Shown: positions 1 to 12,557, numbered from the stretch's first letter. The stretch is DNA of 64,000 nt from Centroberyx gerrardi (GCF_048128805.1 NC_136006.1:3299488-3363487); one strand, 5' to 3'. Notes: generated from the sequence alone by a model not told the origin. Numbers and translations: made by a program.

Positions 1-711
1 ATCCTTTTTTTTTTTAAATTGCTATATTTGAAAAACATACATGATTCTGTCCTCAAAAAAATGAAGTTTTATAAGCAGATGTCTTAAGTTTAATGCCAGC
101 AGTCAATATGGGAGAGTGGGTGGCTGTTTTCTTTCTTTTTTTTTTTAATGGTGATATCTCATTTAGGAAGTAAACTCTTCATTTGCTGTTCTTAACTCTC
201 TTTCCTGGGAGAAATCCAGTATAAGAACGAGTGTAGAGTTCAAAAACAGAAAAATAGGAAAATGTTTAAATGTTGCAAATGTCATCTACACTAAAATAGA
301 AATACTATTTTTTTCTATTCTAAGGTTGAACTGTTGAAGTGGACATATTGTCATCAACTATAATGTAATTATTTTATTTGACTAAGATCATCGGCCATTT
401 TAGTCAGTAAACAATTGATTAAATTTAATCAATTTGCCATGACTACAATCTGAATAAATTTAAAGGCTATTTTCACCAAAAGACTATGAATACATTTTAA
501 AATGCTGTGAAAATTAACACAACATTTTATCAGTGAATTATGATGGCTGTTTACCTGCCAAAATATTATAGAGAAAATAGAAGACCAAACTCAGACAGAA
601 TTGACCGCCATTTGATCCTGATGTCTTTAGCATGGGTCCAGTGGGATTTGAACCTGTAACCCTGGCAGCGTCGGTGCCTTGCTCTACCCTCCGGTCGGGT
701 TGAAGCCTTAC
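1..711. other. ALG11 intron 3 (partial)
   Basis: AT-rich non-coding sequence following the exon that ends at 712. No further ALG11 exon is visible. The only recognisable structure is a tRNA-like repeat fragment at about 618-700. Confidence 0.6.
618..700 (-). mobile_element. tRNA-derived SINE fragment
   Basis: On the minus strand a pol III B-box-like word, GGTTCAAATCC, follows a tRNA-like stretch (GGGTAGAGCAAGGC). A related fragment is at about 15085-15145. It lacks a complete tRNA fold, so a SINE fragment is more likely than a tRNA gene. Family not determined. Confidence 0.4.
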
Positions 712-1987
712 CCAGGAACATGGAGCCCATGCTCTGGCCCAGCAGGGTGAAGTGGGGGTAGGAGGCGGCCTCCACCAGCAGGCGGTGCCGCAGGAAGACG
801 AAGGTGACGGGCCGCGGCAGCGTGATGTTGAAGCGCCGCGCCGCTCCGTCCAGGATCTGCTCCCCGCTCACTCCCTGGTCCCCGGTGTAAACCACGAAGG
901 AGACGCCGGGGTACCTGGGAGGAAAACACAGAATCAAGTTCAGTGATTCCAACTGGTTCAAGTCTCCATGTAAGTTTGTTTTGTTGTTGTTGGGGTGTGG
1001 CTGTCCTGATGGAGGAACACCCAGTAGGCTCCACCTGTGTTAAATAACTGTGGGGTTTATTGTTTAATAGGTGTACATTATGATATGGAGAATTAGCCAA
1101 CAAGGTGAAGAATTCATTTTTCAATTCACTGTGATTTTAAAGTAAAGATAAATCTGGTGAAAACCTCTCCAAAAACTTCTCAGGAACCAAGGACAGCAGC
1201 TTGACCTCCATGCATTTTTGAGTTCATCCAGGACTAACTCATAGAGGAGCATGGGATCCTTCAACTTAATAGTAAGTTTTGACATGACAGCAGCTAAACC
1301 CGGAGGGAAACCGTGTTTGGCTGCTGTCACGTGAAACCTGTGACCCCCTCCCCTCACCTGGTCTGCAGCGCCCTCAGCGCGCACCACAGCACCCTCTCCC
1401 CGCCTCCCCCTGCGTGGCAGTACGGGTGGAAGAAGGCCACCGTGGGGCAGCCGTCCCGGACCCGGCGGGCCTTACGGCGGCCCTGCAGCCATGTCCGGAC
1501 CCCGAACACGACCAGGACCAGCAGCAGAGTCAGGACCAGGCTCAGGTACACACACGGCAGAACCAGCGACCAGAGCAACCTGCGGTGACGACATGTTTAA
1601 TTCAGACCGAGGCTCACACACCGCAGTTAAACCCCGTTAGCTAGACAACAAGCCGCCGAGCAGCGGAAGAGGCTTATTAATGAAGAAGTTGCTATTTATT
1701 AGAAAGTAGTTGTCAAAATTGTATGAACTTGTAAACAAGACTTACGACGCTCGTTAACCTCAGTTACAGATACAAGACTTTGCTTTGAAGTTAGCTAACG
1801 TTAGCTAGCTGCTAGCCTAAAGTTAGCTGTCCGTCTAAAGCCGCGAGACTTCAGTTCTCCTGAGAGACATTTCCGTTTTGACAAACTTGTATGAATTTAG
1901 TGCAAGACGCGAGAGTGTGTAAGCAGGTATTTACCTTATTAAATCACAGAAACACATCGACAGGTGGTGGTGGTCGTGTCCTGCCAT
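712..1987 (-). CDS. alg11: ALG11, GDP-Man:Man3GlcNAc2-PP-dolichol alpha-1,2-mannosyltransferase (5' part only)
   Basis: Seen: three coding exons, 1987..1935, 1579..1358 and 914..712, with GT-AG boundaries and matching phases (2, 2, then 1 at the right-hand end). Together they give about 159 N-terminal residues. The protein starts [14 protein letters not shown], then has a hydrophobic ER anchor at about residues 19-42. After this come [19 protein letters not shown] and the VVYTGD and [10 protein letters not shown] blocks, which match the N-terminal half of the ALG11 family. Known: the enzyme sits on the cytosolic ER face and adds the fourth and fifth mannoses to the lipid-linked oligosaccharide for N-glycosylation. 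The first exon is too short for simple ORF calling; it was chosen because its ATG and phase restore the family start, whereas the longer downstream ORF has no ATG. The remaining exons lie beyond position 1. Symbol is firm; the start is likely. Confidence 0.93.
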
Positions 1988-2110
1988 TTTGACAACACAA
2001 CATTACGTTTGACTCCGGAAGTGCTTGACAGCTGACTGACTGGCCGCTCTCTGATTGGCTCAGCTTTGTTGTTTACCGTAACGTCATCAACGCGTGACTT
2101 CGGACAGCTG
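1988..2110 (-). promoter_or_regulatory. Probable ALG11 promoter
   Basis: Just upstream of the ALG11 start are an ETS-type site CCGGAAGTG (2015-2023), a CCAAT box on the minus strand (ATTGG on plus at 2054-2058) and an ACGTCA CRE-like word near 2081. No TATA box is seen, which fits a housekeeping promoter. The transcription start is inferred, not seen. Confidence 0.5.
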
Positions 2111-3016
2111 GAGCTTTTGACATGCACTGTTACTTTATGATACTAATGTGAACGTTTTCTAAAATTAAATGTACATTTTTAAATGCTACAGGAAAATATT
2201 TTGCATTTCCATAATTCCTGAACGCCATAAAATTGCAAAGCACTAAAAAGTCTACTGTAAACCATGATAATCATTTTCATTTTCAATCATATGCTTTTTT
2301 TAAGATTTTCTTTTTTGGAAACGTTCTATTTTATTTTGTCCATCTGTATTTGTAATGGCATTTCTGAATGAATCTTTAGTTTTCTGCTGAAACGTTCAAA
2401 CACAATTGTATGCTTTCAATAACAATGAAACAAAAAACAGCTTCAGCTTCTTTTTATTCCAAAATGTTGACCCGTTGCCACCACAGTTACACACCATTAC
2501 TGTCACACTACATGTGTAAGTGTGAGTGTGTGTAACTACAGGCTGACTGTTGTTCTGAAAGAGATCCAACAACAGTTTAGGGGTTTTAATTCAAAATGCT
2601 ACTTATCTATTATGAAAACTAACCCTACCTGAAATTCCTCAGACAATATATCTTCAAACACATAACTCTTTAGTGAGGAAAGCTCTTCAGATGACTCACA
2701 ACTTTAATTGTATGCAATAATGTGTTCAAAGCAGAGAGGACAGATGTTTCTGTGGGTTTCTGAGTGGAGGAATGTGTTGGAGGTGTTCTTTGGTTTGGAA
2801 TTGGTGCTTACAATGACAAAAAACTCTTCAAATAAACATTTAAGAAGACTTTATTGCATAGTTAGTGTTGTTTTGAATACGTTATTTTGCACCAGCTGTA
2901 AAGGCTTTTAATTTTTTTACTTGAGGAATGCCTTGGATCTATGCTTTACTTTCATTCTAGTAATCATTTTGTAAGAAGAAGCAACATTGTTGTTTTTCAA
3001 ATAGTGTACAGCTCAT
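2111..3016. other. Intergenic AT-rich sequence between ALG11 and the LRR gene
   Basis: No credible exon on either strand. Short open frames here lack splice context and similarity. It separates the ALG11 5' end from the LRRC63 3' end; both genes point left. Confidence 0.6.
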
Positions 3017-3022
3017 TTTATT
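3017..3022 (-). promoter_or_regulatory. Poly(A) signal of the LRRC63-like gene
   Basis: AATAAA on the minus strand, 45 bases past the stop codon at 3070..3068. This gives a very short 3' UTR. Confidence 0.55.
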
Positions 3023-3067
3023 CTCTTCAAGTAGAGAAAACAGGTTCCAGTTCCTGTGTGTGTCTGG

Positions 3068-3744
3068 TCAGCAGCTGTGGTTCTCCTCTCCGTACAGGAG
3101 GTGTGTCGTGTTCTCCGTCTGGTTCTCCTCTCCGTACAGGAGGTGCGTCAGGTTCTCCGTCTGGTTCTCCTCTCCGTACAGGAGGTGCGTCAGGTTCTCC
3201 GTCTGGTTCTCCTCTCCGTACAGGAGGTGCGTCAGGTTCTCCGTCTGGTTCTCCTCTCCGTACAGGAGGTGCGTCAGGTTCTCCGTCTGGTTCTCCTCTC
3301 CGTACAGGAGGTGCGTCAGGTTCTCCGTCTGGTTCTCCTCTCCGTACAGGAGGTGCGTCAGGTTCTCCGTCTGGTTCTCCTCTCCGTACAGGAGGTGCGT
3401 CATGTTCTCCGTCTGGTTCTCCTCTCCGTACAGGAGGCGCGTCAGGTTCTCCGTCTGGTTCTCCTCTCCATACAGGAGGCGCATCAGGTTCTCCGTCTGG
3501 TTCTCCGTCTGGTTCTCCTCTCCGTACAAGAGGTGCGTCAGGTTCTCCGTCTGGTTCTCCTCTCCGTACAGGAGGTGCGTCAGGTTCTCCGTCTGGTTCT
3601 GGAAGTACTCCAGGCAGCCGGGGCTGCAGGAGTGGAACATGAAGGGAACGCGGCGGCGGCCGAAGATGTTGTAGCACGGCCGGATGAGCTGCAGGCCGGG
3701 GCCGAACAGAGGCCCCCTGCAGCAGTCACACACACTCTGCCTGA

Positions 3745-3788
<44 letters not shown>

Positions 3789-6700
3789 CTGAACACCAAC
3801 ACTGACAGGGTTACAGGTTGGATGTGTTCAACTGTAAAATGCTTTTTATATTATGCACAATATGATGGACAGGTTTAGCCAAAGAGCCTTATAGGTCCAT
3901 GATTTCATATATCTTTGATTATATTACAACATATTTAATATATAAAGAGTTTAATTCCAAAACACTATATATCCATTTTGGTGAAATTTTTTTTTTCATC
4001 AGTCAATATTTAAACACAAAGGATTGTGTCCCCTAAAATGTTGCTATTTTGTATTTTCTAATATCTTTCAGTAGAGAGTTTTACTTTCATGCCAGCAGTC
4101 ATTTTAGTAGGTGTCATATTTTTCAAATGGAGGATATGTCATTTTGGAGTGAAACTCTTTGTGTGTGTGTGTGTGTTTGTATGTATATACAGTATATGTA
4201 GCAGAGCAGCTAATGCTAATTATGCCCTGATCCGAATAATCTGTCTCAGTTTTAAACTATCAGGCACGCGGAGAGAGCAAACCTCCACCAACCTTGAACA
4301 TTCTCCAACTTGCTGTTACACCCAAACACATCATTCCTATCACTTCAGTTTGAAGTTTAATTGATTTATTGATCCTGCAAACATACAGTTAGGATTTGGA
4401 ATCAAGTCTCTATCCCAGATCCAGATCAACACCAAAACCTCATCACTTGTTCCTTGGCCCAAAGCTGATCTGTCCTCCAAATTTCATGGAAATCTGTTGA
4501 TAAGTTGAATTCCTGCTGACAGACAGATGGACAAACGAACTAACCGAGGCAAAAACACAACCTCCTTCACCTCCTTGACATAATTATCTGTAAAAAAAAA
4601 ACTAAAACAAAAGAAAACACCCAGTGGCTCAGCAGGGTGTCTCTCTGTGCTGCAGTACCTGCAGAGAGCGTGCTGGGCAGCAGGGGGCAGTGTGGAGCGG
4701 GGCGGCCCGGGCTCGCTCCGCCTCAGGACCAGAGCGGCGAGGTCCCGCAGCGTCTGGGCAGACCTCCTGCTGAAGCTGTCCAGGAAGTACGGGTGCATGT
4801 AGTTGTAGGCGGAGCGGAGCTGTTTGAGGCGGAGGTGCAGCGCTCCGCACGGCAGAGCAGGCAGCTGGTTCCCCTCCACGTTCAGGACCTGCAGAGTCCC
4901 ACTGCCAGAAAACACACACAACAAACACACACACACACACCGCAGGGAGGAAAGAACAGCGCCATCATTCCTACAAGTGAGCTGCAGTCAATCCACGTTT
5001 CTTAAAGATCTGTCTCCCTCCCTTCAGCTCTGCTCAGTGACTGAAGTGAATTTAAAGTCACAATGAAATGAAAAATTCTAAACTTTCCAGCTCATTCTAT
5101 CATCTTCATATCATACATCTACTTGACAATTTATGCAAAAAAAAAAAGACAAAAAATAAATTTTCTTGTCTATTTATACCAAAATCTCATTACTTTTACT
5201 TCCTGGAAAACAGAAAATCTTTAGCGGTTACATCATCGTGTACCAGGAGGCGACATATAAACTCCAACCAATAAAACATAACAGATTTTTTTTAACAGCC
5301 CTCCACTCCTCTCATCAAATCAAACTGCCTTTCTCTCCCTAACTGATCTCCCATTGGTTTAGACTTTTGATTGATCCCTCGTTATGTCCCGCCCCATAAT
5401 CCTGCTTCAACAGGAAAAACATCACATTAAGGAAGCGAGACGCTCTCCAAACGCCGTTTCACTGTGACTTTAACAGGTGAAATGAATAATAGATCACAGC
5501 TTCCACCTGGATCCACCTGGACAGTTTCGGACCGCCCAGAAAAAACAACAACAAAGGAAGTACCTGAGTTTGCGGATGTCGTTGGACAGAGAGGACAGCA
5601 GGTTGTAGGAGACGTCCAGGCTCTGCAGTCTGGGCAGCAGGTACAGACTGCAGCCGGGAGACAAGCAACACGTCACACAGCTGAGCAGACCGGACACCTG
5701 AACACTGTCTGTCTCACTCACTATACAGGACAGTCTTTACTGCAACTGGACAGACTGACTCTCATCCCATGCTCCAGTCTCATTAAAACCCTTTAACAGT
5801 CGCTCCTGGACAGAGCTATAAACTTTAAATCCTCATCACTAGAAACCCAGCTCTAGCACTAAGAATTTCAGCCTATTTTTTTCATACTTTTTGTAATATT
5901 CTTATTATTTAAGGTCTGTTCAAGACCTGCTCAAGACCTTTTAAGTCTAGCTTTTACATCTTAATCAGAACATTTTAGGTATTTCTTTATTTTTATGTTT
6001 GTCCCTGTATCTTGCTATTATCTTGTTTTAATCTTGTCTCTAGTGTTTCCTTAGTTTTATTGTGTCTTATCAAAGTCTGTGAAGCACTTTGTGTTACATT
6101 TGTTTGTATGAAAAGTGCTATACAAATAAAAATTGATTGATTGATTCTACTGGAGAGACATTTCAAATTCCTGGTTTGTGCTCTGATGTTTGAGGCTGAT
6201 TTTGGGGCCTGCTGTGTTCAGAGTGAGTAAGAGGGGATCGGTCCTCAAACCAATCCAGCTGACACACACATTGTTTTTTCTTCTCATGTACTGCTGGTAC
6301 AGAAGCGGACTGGATATCATTTATATAATTTACTGTTGTGGGTGTCAGAACCAAAATGTCCCTCCACAGCCACAGTAGCAGTGGAGCAGGCTGCAGCGCC
6401 CCCTGGTGTCTCTGTCTTACTCTGCAGGCAGGCAGGAGATCCTGCAGAAGGACAGGATCAGAGTCTGCAGTCTGACCAGACGATGGACGCCTGCAGGAAG
6501 CTCCTCCAGAGGGTTGTCCCGCAACTTCAACACCTCCAGCTGGGACAAGTCATACAGCTGAGAGAGAGAGAGAGAGAGGGGGGGGGGGCTGTCATCATCT
6601 CAGACAGCAGAACCTCTGACAATGTGAAAAACAAAAAAAAGAGATAGAGAGAAACAGACAGACAGGCAGGCAGAGAGACAGACAGTAAATATATTGGATA

Positions 6701-7011
6701 TGAGTAAAAGACGTTCCTCTCACCTCCACAGGGAAGACAGACAGGTCATTGAAGGACAGGTTGAGGTAGACCAGAGTCTGAGACAGAGGACTCAGATCAG
6801 GGAGACAGGCTATAAAGTGGGCCTGTGGACACACACACACACACACATAAATATATTTGTATTACTACACTTGTGCACTTTTGAAGACCTTCCATTGTCA
6901 ACATTCATTCCCTAACTTCTAACCATAACCCTAAAACTAATTCTAATCTGAATCCTAAACCCAAATCCTAATCAAATCCTTTAAGAAGTGAGGATGGGAA
7001 CACATACACAC

Positions 7012-7048
<37 letters not shown>

Positions 7049-10000
7049 TGAGGCTGAGTGCCCTGCCTCCCTGGGCCAGACAGTCCAGTATGGCCAGTTC
7101 AGACGGGCTGATGGATTCTCCGAGCGGCTGGAAGGGCGACTGGGTCCGACGGGAACCCTGGAAGAACCTGGTGGTGACCGAGTTCAGGATCACCTCCGAT
7201 CCTGCTGGAGAGAACGGCTTTAAAGCTGCACTGGGCTTTAATGAAAAACACACCCATCTCTCAGTCTACATCACACAGTGATGCTGCAGCAGAGTATCCC
7301 ACTGACTGAGCCGCTGTAGATTCTCCCCCAAATTAAATTCTGCTGTCAGTTTGCTCACTGGTGGGAAATCTTCTCCATAACAAATGCCAAAAAATTAGCA
7401 AAAATTTAACAAAAATAATTTATTGTGGTTTTATATCAAAATCTCATTCCTTTTCCTTCCAACCAATAAAACATCACAGTCCCGCCCCTTTGCCCCTCCC
7501 ATCAAATAAAACTGCCTTTCTCTCCCTAACTGATCTCCCATTGGTTTACACTTTTGATTGATCCCTACCTGCATTATGTCCCGCCCCAACATCCTGTTTC
7601 AACAGGAAATACATCACATTAAGGAAGCAAGATACTTCCAAAATGCCGTTTTCCATCAACTTCCATCAATGAGAAATGCAAAAATGCTACCAATAGTACA
7701 ATGAAACAATAATTATTTTACCTGGGCATCTGTTGTCTGGTTCTTGAGGAAGCTGCTGAGTCTCTGGCACGCAGACGTCGAGCTCCAACCTGGGGCCGGC
7801 AGCCTGCAGACAGCTCCTCCTGCTGGCCTGCTGGGCCTGGACCTCCATGTGGATCAGCGCTGCCAGTTCTGACGGACAGACATATGATATGAGAATATAC
7901 CAAAAAATAGTAAATATGTGCAGTATGGAATGAGTTCTGGTAATATCAATATATAACTGTAGTGTGTCTCAGCAGCTGGTTCACCAGTCAAGTTCCCACA
8001 GCTGTAAGGAGAGTAAAGTTGGATTTGTCCAAACAATTCCTCTTGGGGATGGAGCCAAAGTGCAGCAGCTCTTCAGCAAACAGTAAAGTGTGACTCCACC
8101 TGTCGCCCCTCAGTGCAGAGCCAGTGAACGCACCACAGAGCAGCTGGCGGTGTGGTATCCTGCAGCGGGGCTCCGGCAGGCCCTCGAGGGCCAGGAGCTG
8201 GCGGGACGGCTCGGCCTGCCGGCTCCGATGCAGCTCCGTCAGCAGCAGAGACACCAGCTTCCTGTAGTTGCAGCGGGACAGAGCCGCTGTCCTCAGGCCC
8301 TGCAGAGACTGGGAGCCGCGCCGGACGCCATGACGGCTCTGGAGGAAGTCGTTGAGGCAGAAGCTGGGCGGCGGCGGGATGAAGCGAGGGTCTGCAGGGT
8401 CACAGGGTGACAGGGTTATTACTGAAGTGAATGTTGATATTATAAAATTGTAGATACATTTACTTCAATTTTAGGTGTGTGCTTGCTACAGTCTTGTTGA
8501 CTAGGTAAGCTCTAGATGATTGCTAGTGGTTAGGGTGTTACTAGGTGGTTGCTAGGTGGTTACTAGTGGTTGCTACAGTGTTACTAGGTGGTTGCTAGGT
8601 GGTTACTAGTGGTTGCTAGAGGATTAAAACAGTGTATATTTTAACAGGCAGGTAAACGGACAATCAAAGGGAGCAGCAGATAGATCAACTTTTTTTGACA
8701 TTTATTTATCCAGGAAAAGTGGACCAAACAAAAGCCGACTGGTCACACAGAACAACCACAGTGTTCGTACAGTAAACAAAGTGAAGGTTACCTGTGTGGA
8801 GGACGTGCAGCAGGGGGATCCTGGGCAGGAGGCGGGGCGGCTTACAGGGGAAACCCCCGGTCAGTCTGTCCATCACGGGGGTGCAGGTGTCGTCCTGCAG
8901 GGGGGTGGGCGGGGCCGCCCTCGGGGCGGGGCCGTCCACCTCCCGCCTGCTGGACCCCGTCCTGTCTGCATCACTCGGACAGCGGGGCGGTGGCTGTTTA
9001 ACTGTGGAGAGTGAGGTGAGAGCAGATAACAATGTACCTTTTATTATACCATATTTCAGCCTTGAAAATGTCATTATATTGTGACCCGCCTGTCTTAAAG
9101 GGGCAGTAAGAAACATTTTACCTGTCCCATAGCACAAAATGACCATAATATGTTGGCATGCCAGAGACTTGTGTAGGATAAGTATCAATGCTGTTGCAAT
9201 TCCTACTGCTCACCAACAGAGGACGATATAAGTCATTCTGTAGATAACTGAATGCCCCTTTAAGTTATGAAGCAAAGTATGGCACAAAACAATCAACAGC
9301 TGCATGTGAAGCCATTTTGGAAGACAGCTTGGTCTGTGCATCCTTTTTGATCCTCTCTTTATAATTATTCAGTTCTCTTTCTCCCCTAACGCCCTGCTAA
9401 CATGTTTCATCAGGTTTCCTCAAGGAAATCCAAGGTAAGTGACGTAATATTTTGTCTAATGACTTGACAAAATCACAAAATATCATGCTGGATTTACTTA
9501 ACATTAGTTTTTGCAGTTTGCAGTTCTTCATAATATTGGTAAGAATCTAACTGGTAGGTCAAACAGAACCACATGCAGGGAAACCATGCTGACGCTCCAC
9601 TTTCTCTTGTAATGATTTCAGGCTTCTACCCTGGTTTCTTAACCTGCAGGTCGGGGCCCATAATGGGTCGTCTGTGTCTGGTGAGCGCCCAAATGACAGG
9701 AGTGGTATCTCATTCAGCCTGGGTCCAAGGGTGAGACGAACTTTTAAGAGTTTCATTCTAAAATTACATTAAAAAATTTATTGATAGCACAAAGTTCAAA
9801 CAAATTCTGGTGCTTTTTAGAGGACAGGAGGGAATTTAGCTCCTTGGTTGACAAAACAAGAACATTTCAACAGACTGGATTCTCTATGTTTTACAGATAT
9901 TGAATGATTTTTTACTAACAATGTTTCGTAATAGAACTCTTCATTTCTTATTTAGGTCGGAGGCTGGAGAAGTGTAAGAGCCCCTGTGCTGTCGTGGCCT

Positions 10001-10154
10001 GCCAGACCAGGAGCAGGTTTATATCTGAGGTGAGTCTGCTTTCTTCAGTAGTAAGTTTACCTGCGGGTCTTGGAGCGGGACGGGTTTTCACGATGGGAGG
10101 GAAACTTTTGGGGGGCAAGGGCCTCCGGAGAAGCCTTGCATGGTCTGAAGACAT
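3068..10154 (-). CDS. lrrc63: LRRC63-like leucine-rich repeat protein with C-terminal 14-residue tandem repeats
   Basis: Seen: ten coding exons, 10154..10061, 9001..8792, 8391..8134, 7868..7722, 7201..7047, 6822..6724, 6557..6421, 5647..5564, 4901..4659 and 3740..3068. All are in phase, for 699 residues. The N-terminus is basic and proline-rich (LLRRPLPPK). Five LRRs lie at about residues 303-420 (LVYLNLSFNDLSVFP, LEVLKLRDNPLEELP and others). Next comes a Cys/His module at about 478-525 (CDCC, RPC, FHSCSPGC), then twelve copies of NQTENLTHLLYGEE and a short NHSC tail. Inference: the name rests on the LRR/Cys architecture and on adjacency to LCP1, as in human 13q14. Function is unknown; human LRRC63 is poorly studied. 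The exon 3 donor (GTGCGT after 8134) is a best guess; a rival donor lies at 8099. Without the repeats the protein would be about 527 residues. Confidence 0.78.
3072..3603 (-). repeat. Coding 42-bp minisatellite in the LRRC63-like last exon
   Basis: Twelve tandem units of about 42 bp; on plus each contains GGTTCTCCTCTCCGTACAGG. One unit has an extra 12 bp that doubles NQTE. Most units are identical or differ by one or two bases. Because 42 is a multiple of three and the unit holds no stop, frames on both strands stay open; only the minus frame continuing exon 3740..3068 is treated as real. Confidence 0.93.
3747..3786. repeat. (CA)n microsatellite
   Basis: About 19 CA units just upstream (in transcript sense) of the LRRC63 last exon, forming a (TG)n tract before its acceptor. 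Confidence 0.9.
4285..4600. repeat. Older dispersed repeat (unoccupied copy)
   Basis: Shares words such as GCTGTTACACCCAAA, GGAATCAAGTCTCTATC/GAATCAAGTCTCTATC and CCTGCTGACAGACAGA with about 24650-25240 in LCP1, where a MITE has inserted in the same repeat. Lies in an LRRC63 intron. Family unknown. Confidence 0.55.
6030..6148 (+). mobile_element. Probable LINE 3' tail
   Basis: Contains GTGAAGCACTTTGTGTTACA, then AAGTGCTATACAAATAAA and a (TTGA)n tail. This ending is typical of 3' ends of fish LINE copies. Family assignment is inference. Confidence 0.4.
6840..7000. repeat. Dispersed fish repeat with telomere-like CCCTAA/CCTAAA words
   Basis: Contains TTCATTCCCTAACTTCTAAC and degenerate (CCTAAA)n. 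Reverse-complement relatives of its words (GTTTAGG, GGATTAGG, TGAGGACC) occur at about 27770-27985. Next to (CA)n tracts at both places. Confidence 0.5.
8518..8627. repeat. GGTTGCTAGGTGGTTACTAG minisatellite
   Basis: Short tandem array of about 10-bp words (GGTTGCTA, GGTTACTA, GTGTTACTA) with a higher-order repeat of about 50 bp. In an LRRC63 intron. Confidence 0.8.
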
Positions 10155-10848
10155 GACGAGTCCACGGTGAAAACCTCTGATTCCTGATGAATGAACAAAA
10201 CACATTTCAGTCATTTCGTATCATATGTGATCATGTTATTCATAGAATTCAAGAGAGCTAGGGCTTCATTTATCATATGAGAGCTTCACTCCTATATGAA
10301 GCAGCAGTGGTACAGAATATTGCCCTCATGGGACAGTAAAGATTGATTGATTGATTAATTGGTTGATTGTTTGGTCTCATCAGCTGATATCGGACTATAT
10401 GGGTGCATGTTGTGGCAATTTATTACACATTTTACTGTGCCTTTATGTTGTGTCCTTTCTGTTTTCACTGTGGCATTATTGTTTTATTGTTTTTTTTACT
10501 GAGTTTTTACTGAAAACCCTGTCTGTCTGCAGATCATATTCCCTTACACCACAGTAAGGTTTGAACTTGATCTTCAGCTCACTTCAGTAGTCTAACGTTA
10601 CAGCAACAACATAATTAGTGCTTTTGCCAAAGCTCAACTAATTTGAAAGGAGTATTAAACCAGAAAAAGTTATTATTTTTAAGGTTATTACTAATAGCAT
10701 CAGACCTACTGCTAGCTTGCAAGGAGCTACAGACAGAGGAGACCTAGCTCCGTATAGCCTGCATACAGTAAGTTGTGTTGCTTATTGAAGAATATAAATA
10801 AGAAATCCCTTAAGAAAAATGACTGTAATATTCTTATAATATGACTTA

Positions 10849-11110
10849 TGAGTTTACAGTGACCCTATTGTACTTTATGGCATTTTCTCTCCTGTGGTAT
10901 CACCATAATATTCGCATAGGGGTTTATAGTGTGTAGTGCTCAATAGGGAATTTATAGTGATCTTATCATACTTTATGGTATTTTATCTCCTATGATAACA
11001 CTAATATTCCTACAGTACTCCTGTGGGGGTTTATGATGTGTCTCTACTAAATAGTTTACAGTGACCCTTTTACCTCCTATGATAGTATCATAATATTTCC
11101 ATAATGTTAC
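10849..11110. repeat. Divergent tandem repeat of about 100 bp
   Basis: Anchors TTTACAGTGACC (about 10853), TTTATAGTGATC (10951) and TTTACAGTGACC (about 11054), followed by ACTTTATGG and TCTCCT words in the same order. About 2.3 diverged units, in LRRC63 intron 1. Confidence 0.65.
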
Positions 11111-11393
11111 TATTATTAGAGTTATAGTTTTGCTGTGACATTTGCACAGTATCCTTGTAAAAACTACTTAAAAACTACTTTAGGATTACTATAAGGTAAC
11201 GTTAGCCGTTATAGTAACTTAACGTTAGTTAGCTAACGTTAGCTAGCTAGGGTTAGTTGTAGTTAGTTGTTAGAAAGGATATTTATGGCTGCGTTTATGA
11301 CGCGTTACCTCTAAACAACAACTTAATATGCCTTTTTTTCGCTGAAAGTCTAAAGTTACCGGTTTAATAAAGTATAAAATAAAAACAACTCAC

Positions 11394-11475
11394 CGCTGAG
11401 ATTTCCCGTTTCACGGTTCCTGGTTCAACGAGTCCTTGGCAACGGCCATAGCAACCGTCAATCAAGACTCAAGTC
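11394..11475 (-). promoter_or_regulatory. Probable non-coding first exon and promoter of the LRRC63-like gene
   Basis: On the minus strand a good donor (CTCAGCG then GTGAGT) ends an exon at 11394. The second 5' UTR piece begins at 10183 after TTCATTCATCAG and runs to the ATG at 10154. GTTGC/GGCAAC half-sites at about 11433-11458 resemble RFX X-box halves, which would suit a testis or ciliary gene. The exon contains an ATG-led 12-codon upstream ORF. The exon start is not determined. Confidence 0.45.
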
Positions 11476-11524
11476 TCTTTGATCCTCTTTGATGTCTTCT
11501 CCTTTCACTTCACACACACTGGCC

Positions 11525-11940
<416 letters not shown>

Positions 11941-12423
11941 ATAGATCAGCGTCTTGATAGAAGACCATAAGAAAGATCAGCTGCCTCACTAAAAATCAAA
12001 ACTAAAGCACAGAATAATTATAATTCCTTCATTCAATCCTATAGAGTTTTGGTCATTTGACGCCTAACACACTGAAAACCAGCTCCACAAGTCAAAGGAT
12101 TCATATCTGTGTTCATATTGATATTGATTTGATCAGTATTGGTTTATTTATCAGCATGAGTATGGATGGATGAAGTGAATCTCCTGTCTGTTTTGCCTCA
12201 ACATCACCTGCCACCAGCCTGCTGTGGATGTGACAGCACTTTAAAGAAGGCTCACACACTTTGGCTTTATTTTACTTTTACTTTTACTTTACGCTCCATT
12301 ACCAGGCCTGATGACACCTCCGCACTCTGAAACCTGTCACCACACCAGCACCAAACCCCCGACCCGCAGCCCCCATAATGCATCTGCTGTCCTGCACCAC
12401 CTTGACAGCAGCGTGCATGGCCA

Positions 12424-12557
12424 TATAAAGACAAAACCTCTTTCATTCCTGTTTCTGAAGTGTTGTGTGTCACTTCCTTCCTCGTAGATTTGAATAGATG
12501 CGTTGTCGCTCCGCTTCTGCTGCCGACTGAGCGCTCTGCCTGTCAGCAGCCAGACAG

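Noticed and set aside
618..700. tRNA gene on the minus strand
   Set aside because: Only the B box and part of the body are tRNA-like; no full cloverleaf could be drawn. Treated as a SINE fragment.
1354..1578. ALG11 starting at 1578
   Set aside because: That codon is TTG and is preceded by an acceptor. An upstream exon (1987..1935) supplies ATG and matches the family N-terminus.
7718..7903. Frame RTGSADPHGGPGPAG for the LRRC63 exon at 7868..7722
   Set aside because: It cannot join the next exon in phase; the frame ELAALIHMEVQAQQ does.
9340..9960. Extra LRRC63 exons or a nested gene
   Set aside because: Some splice-like words are present, but no frame connects in phase with exons 10154..10061 and 9001..8792, which already join correctly.
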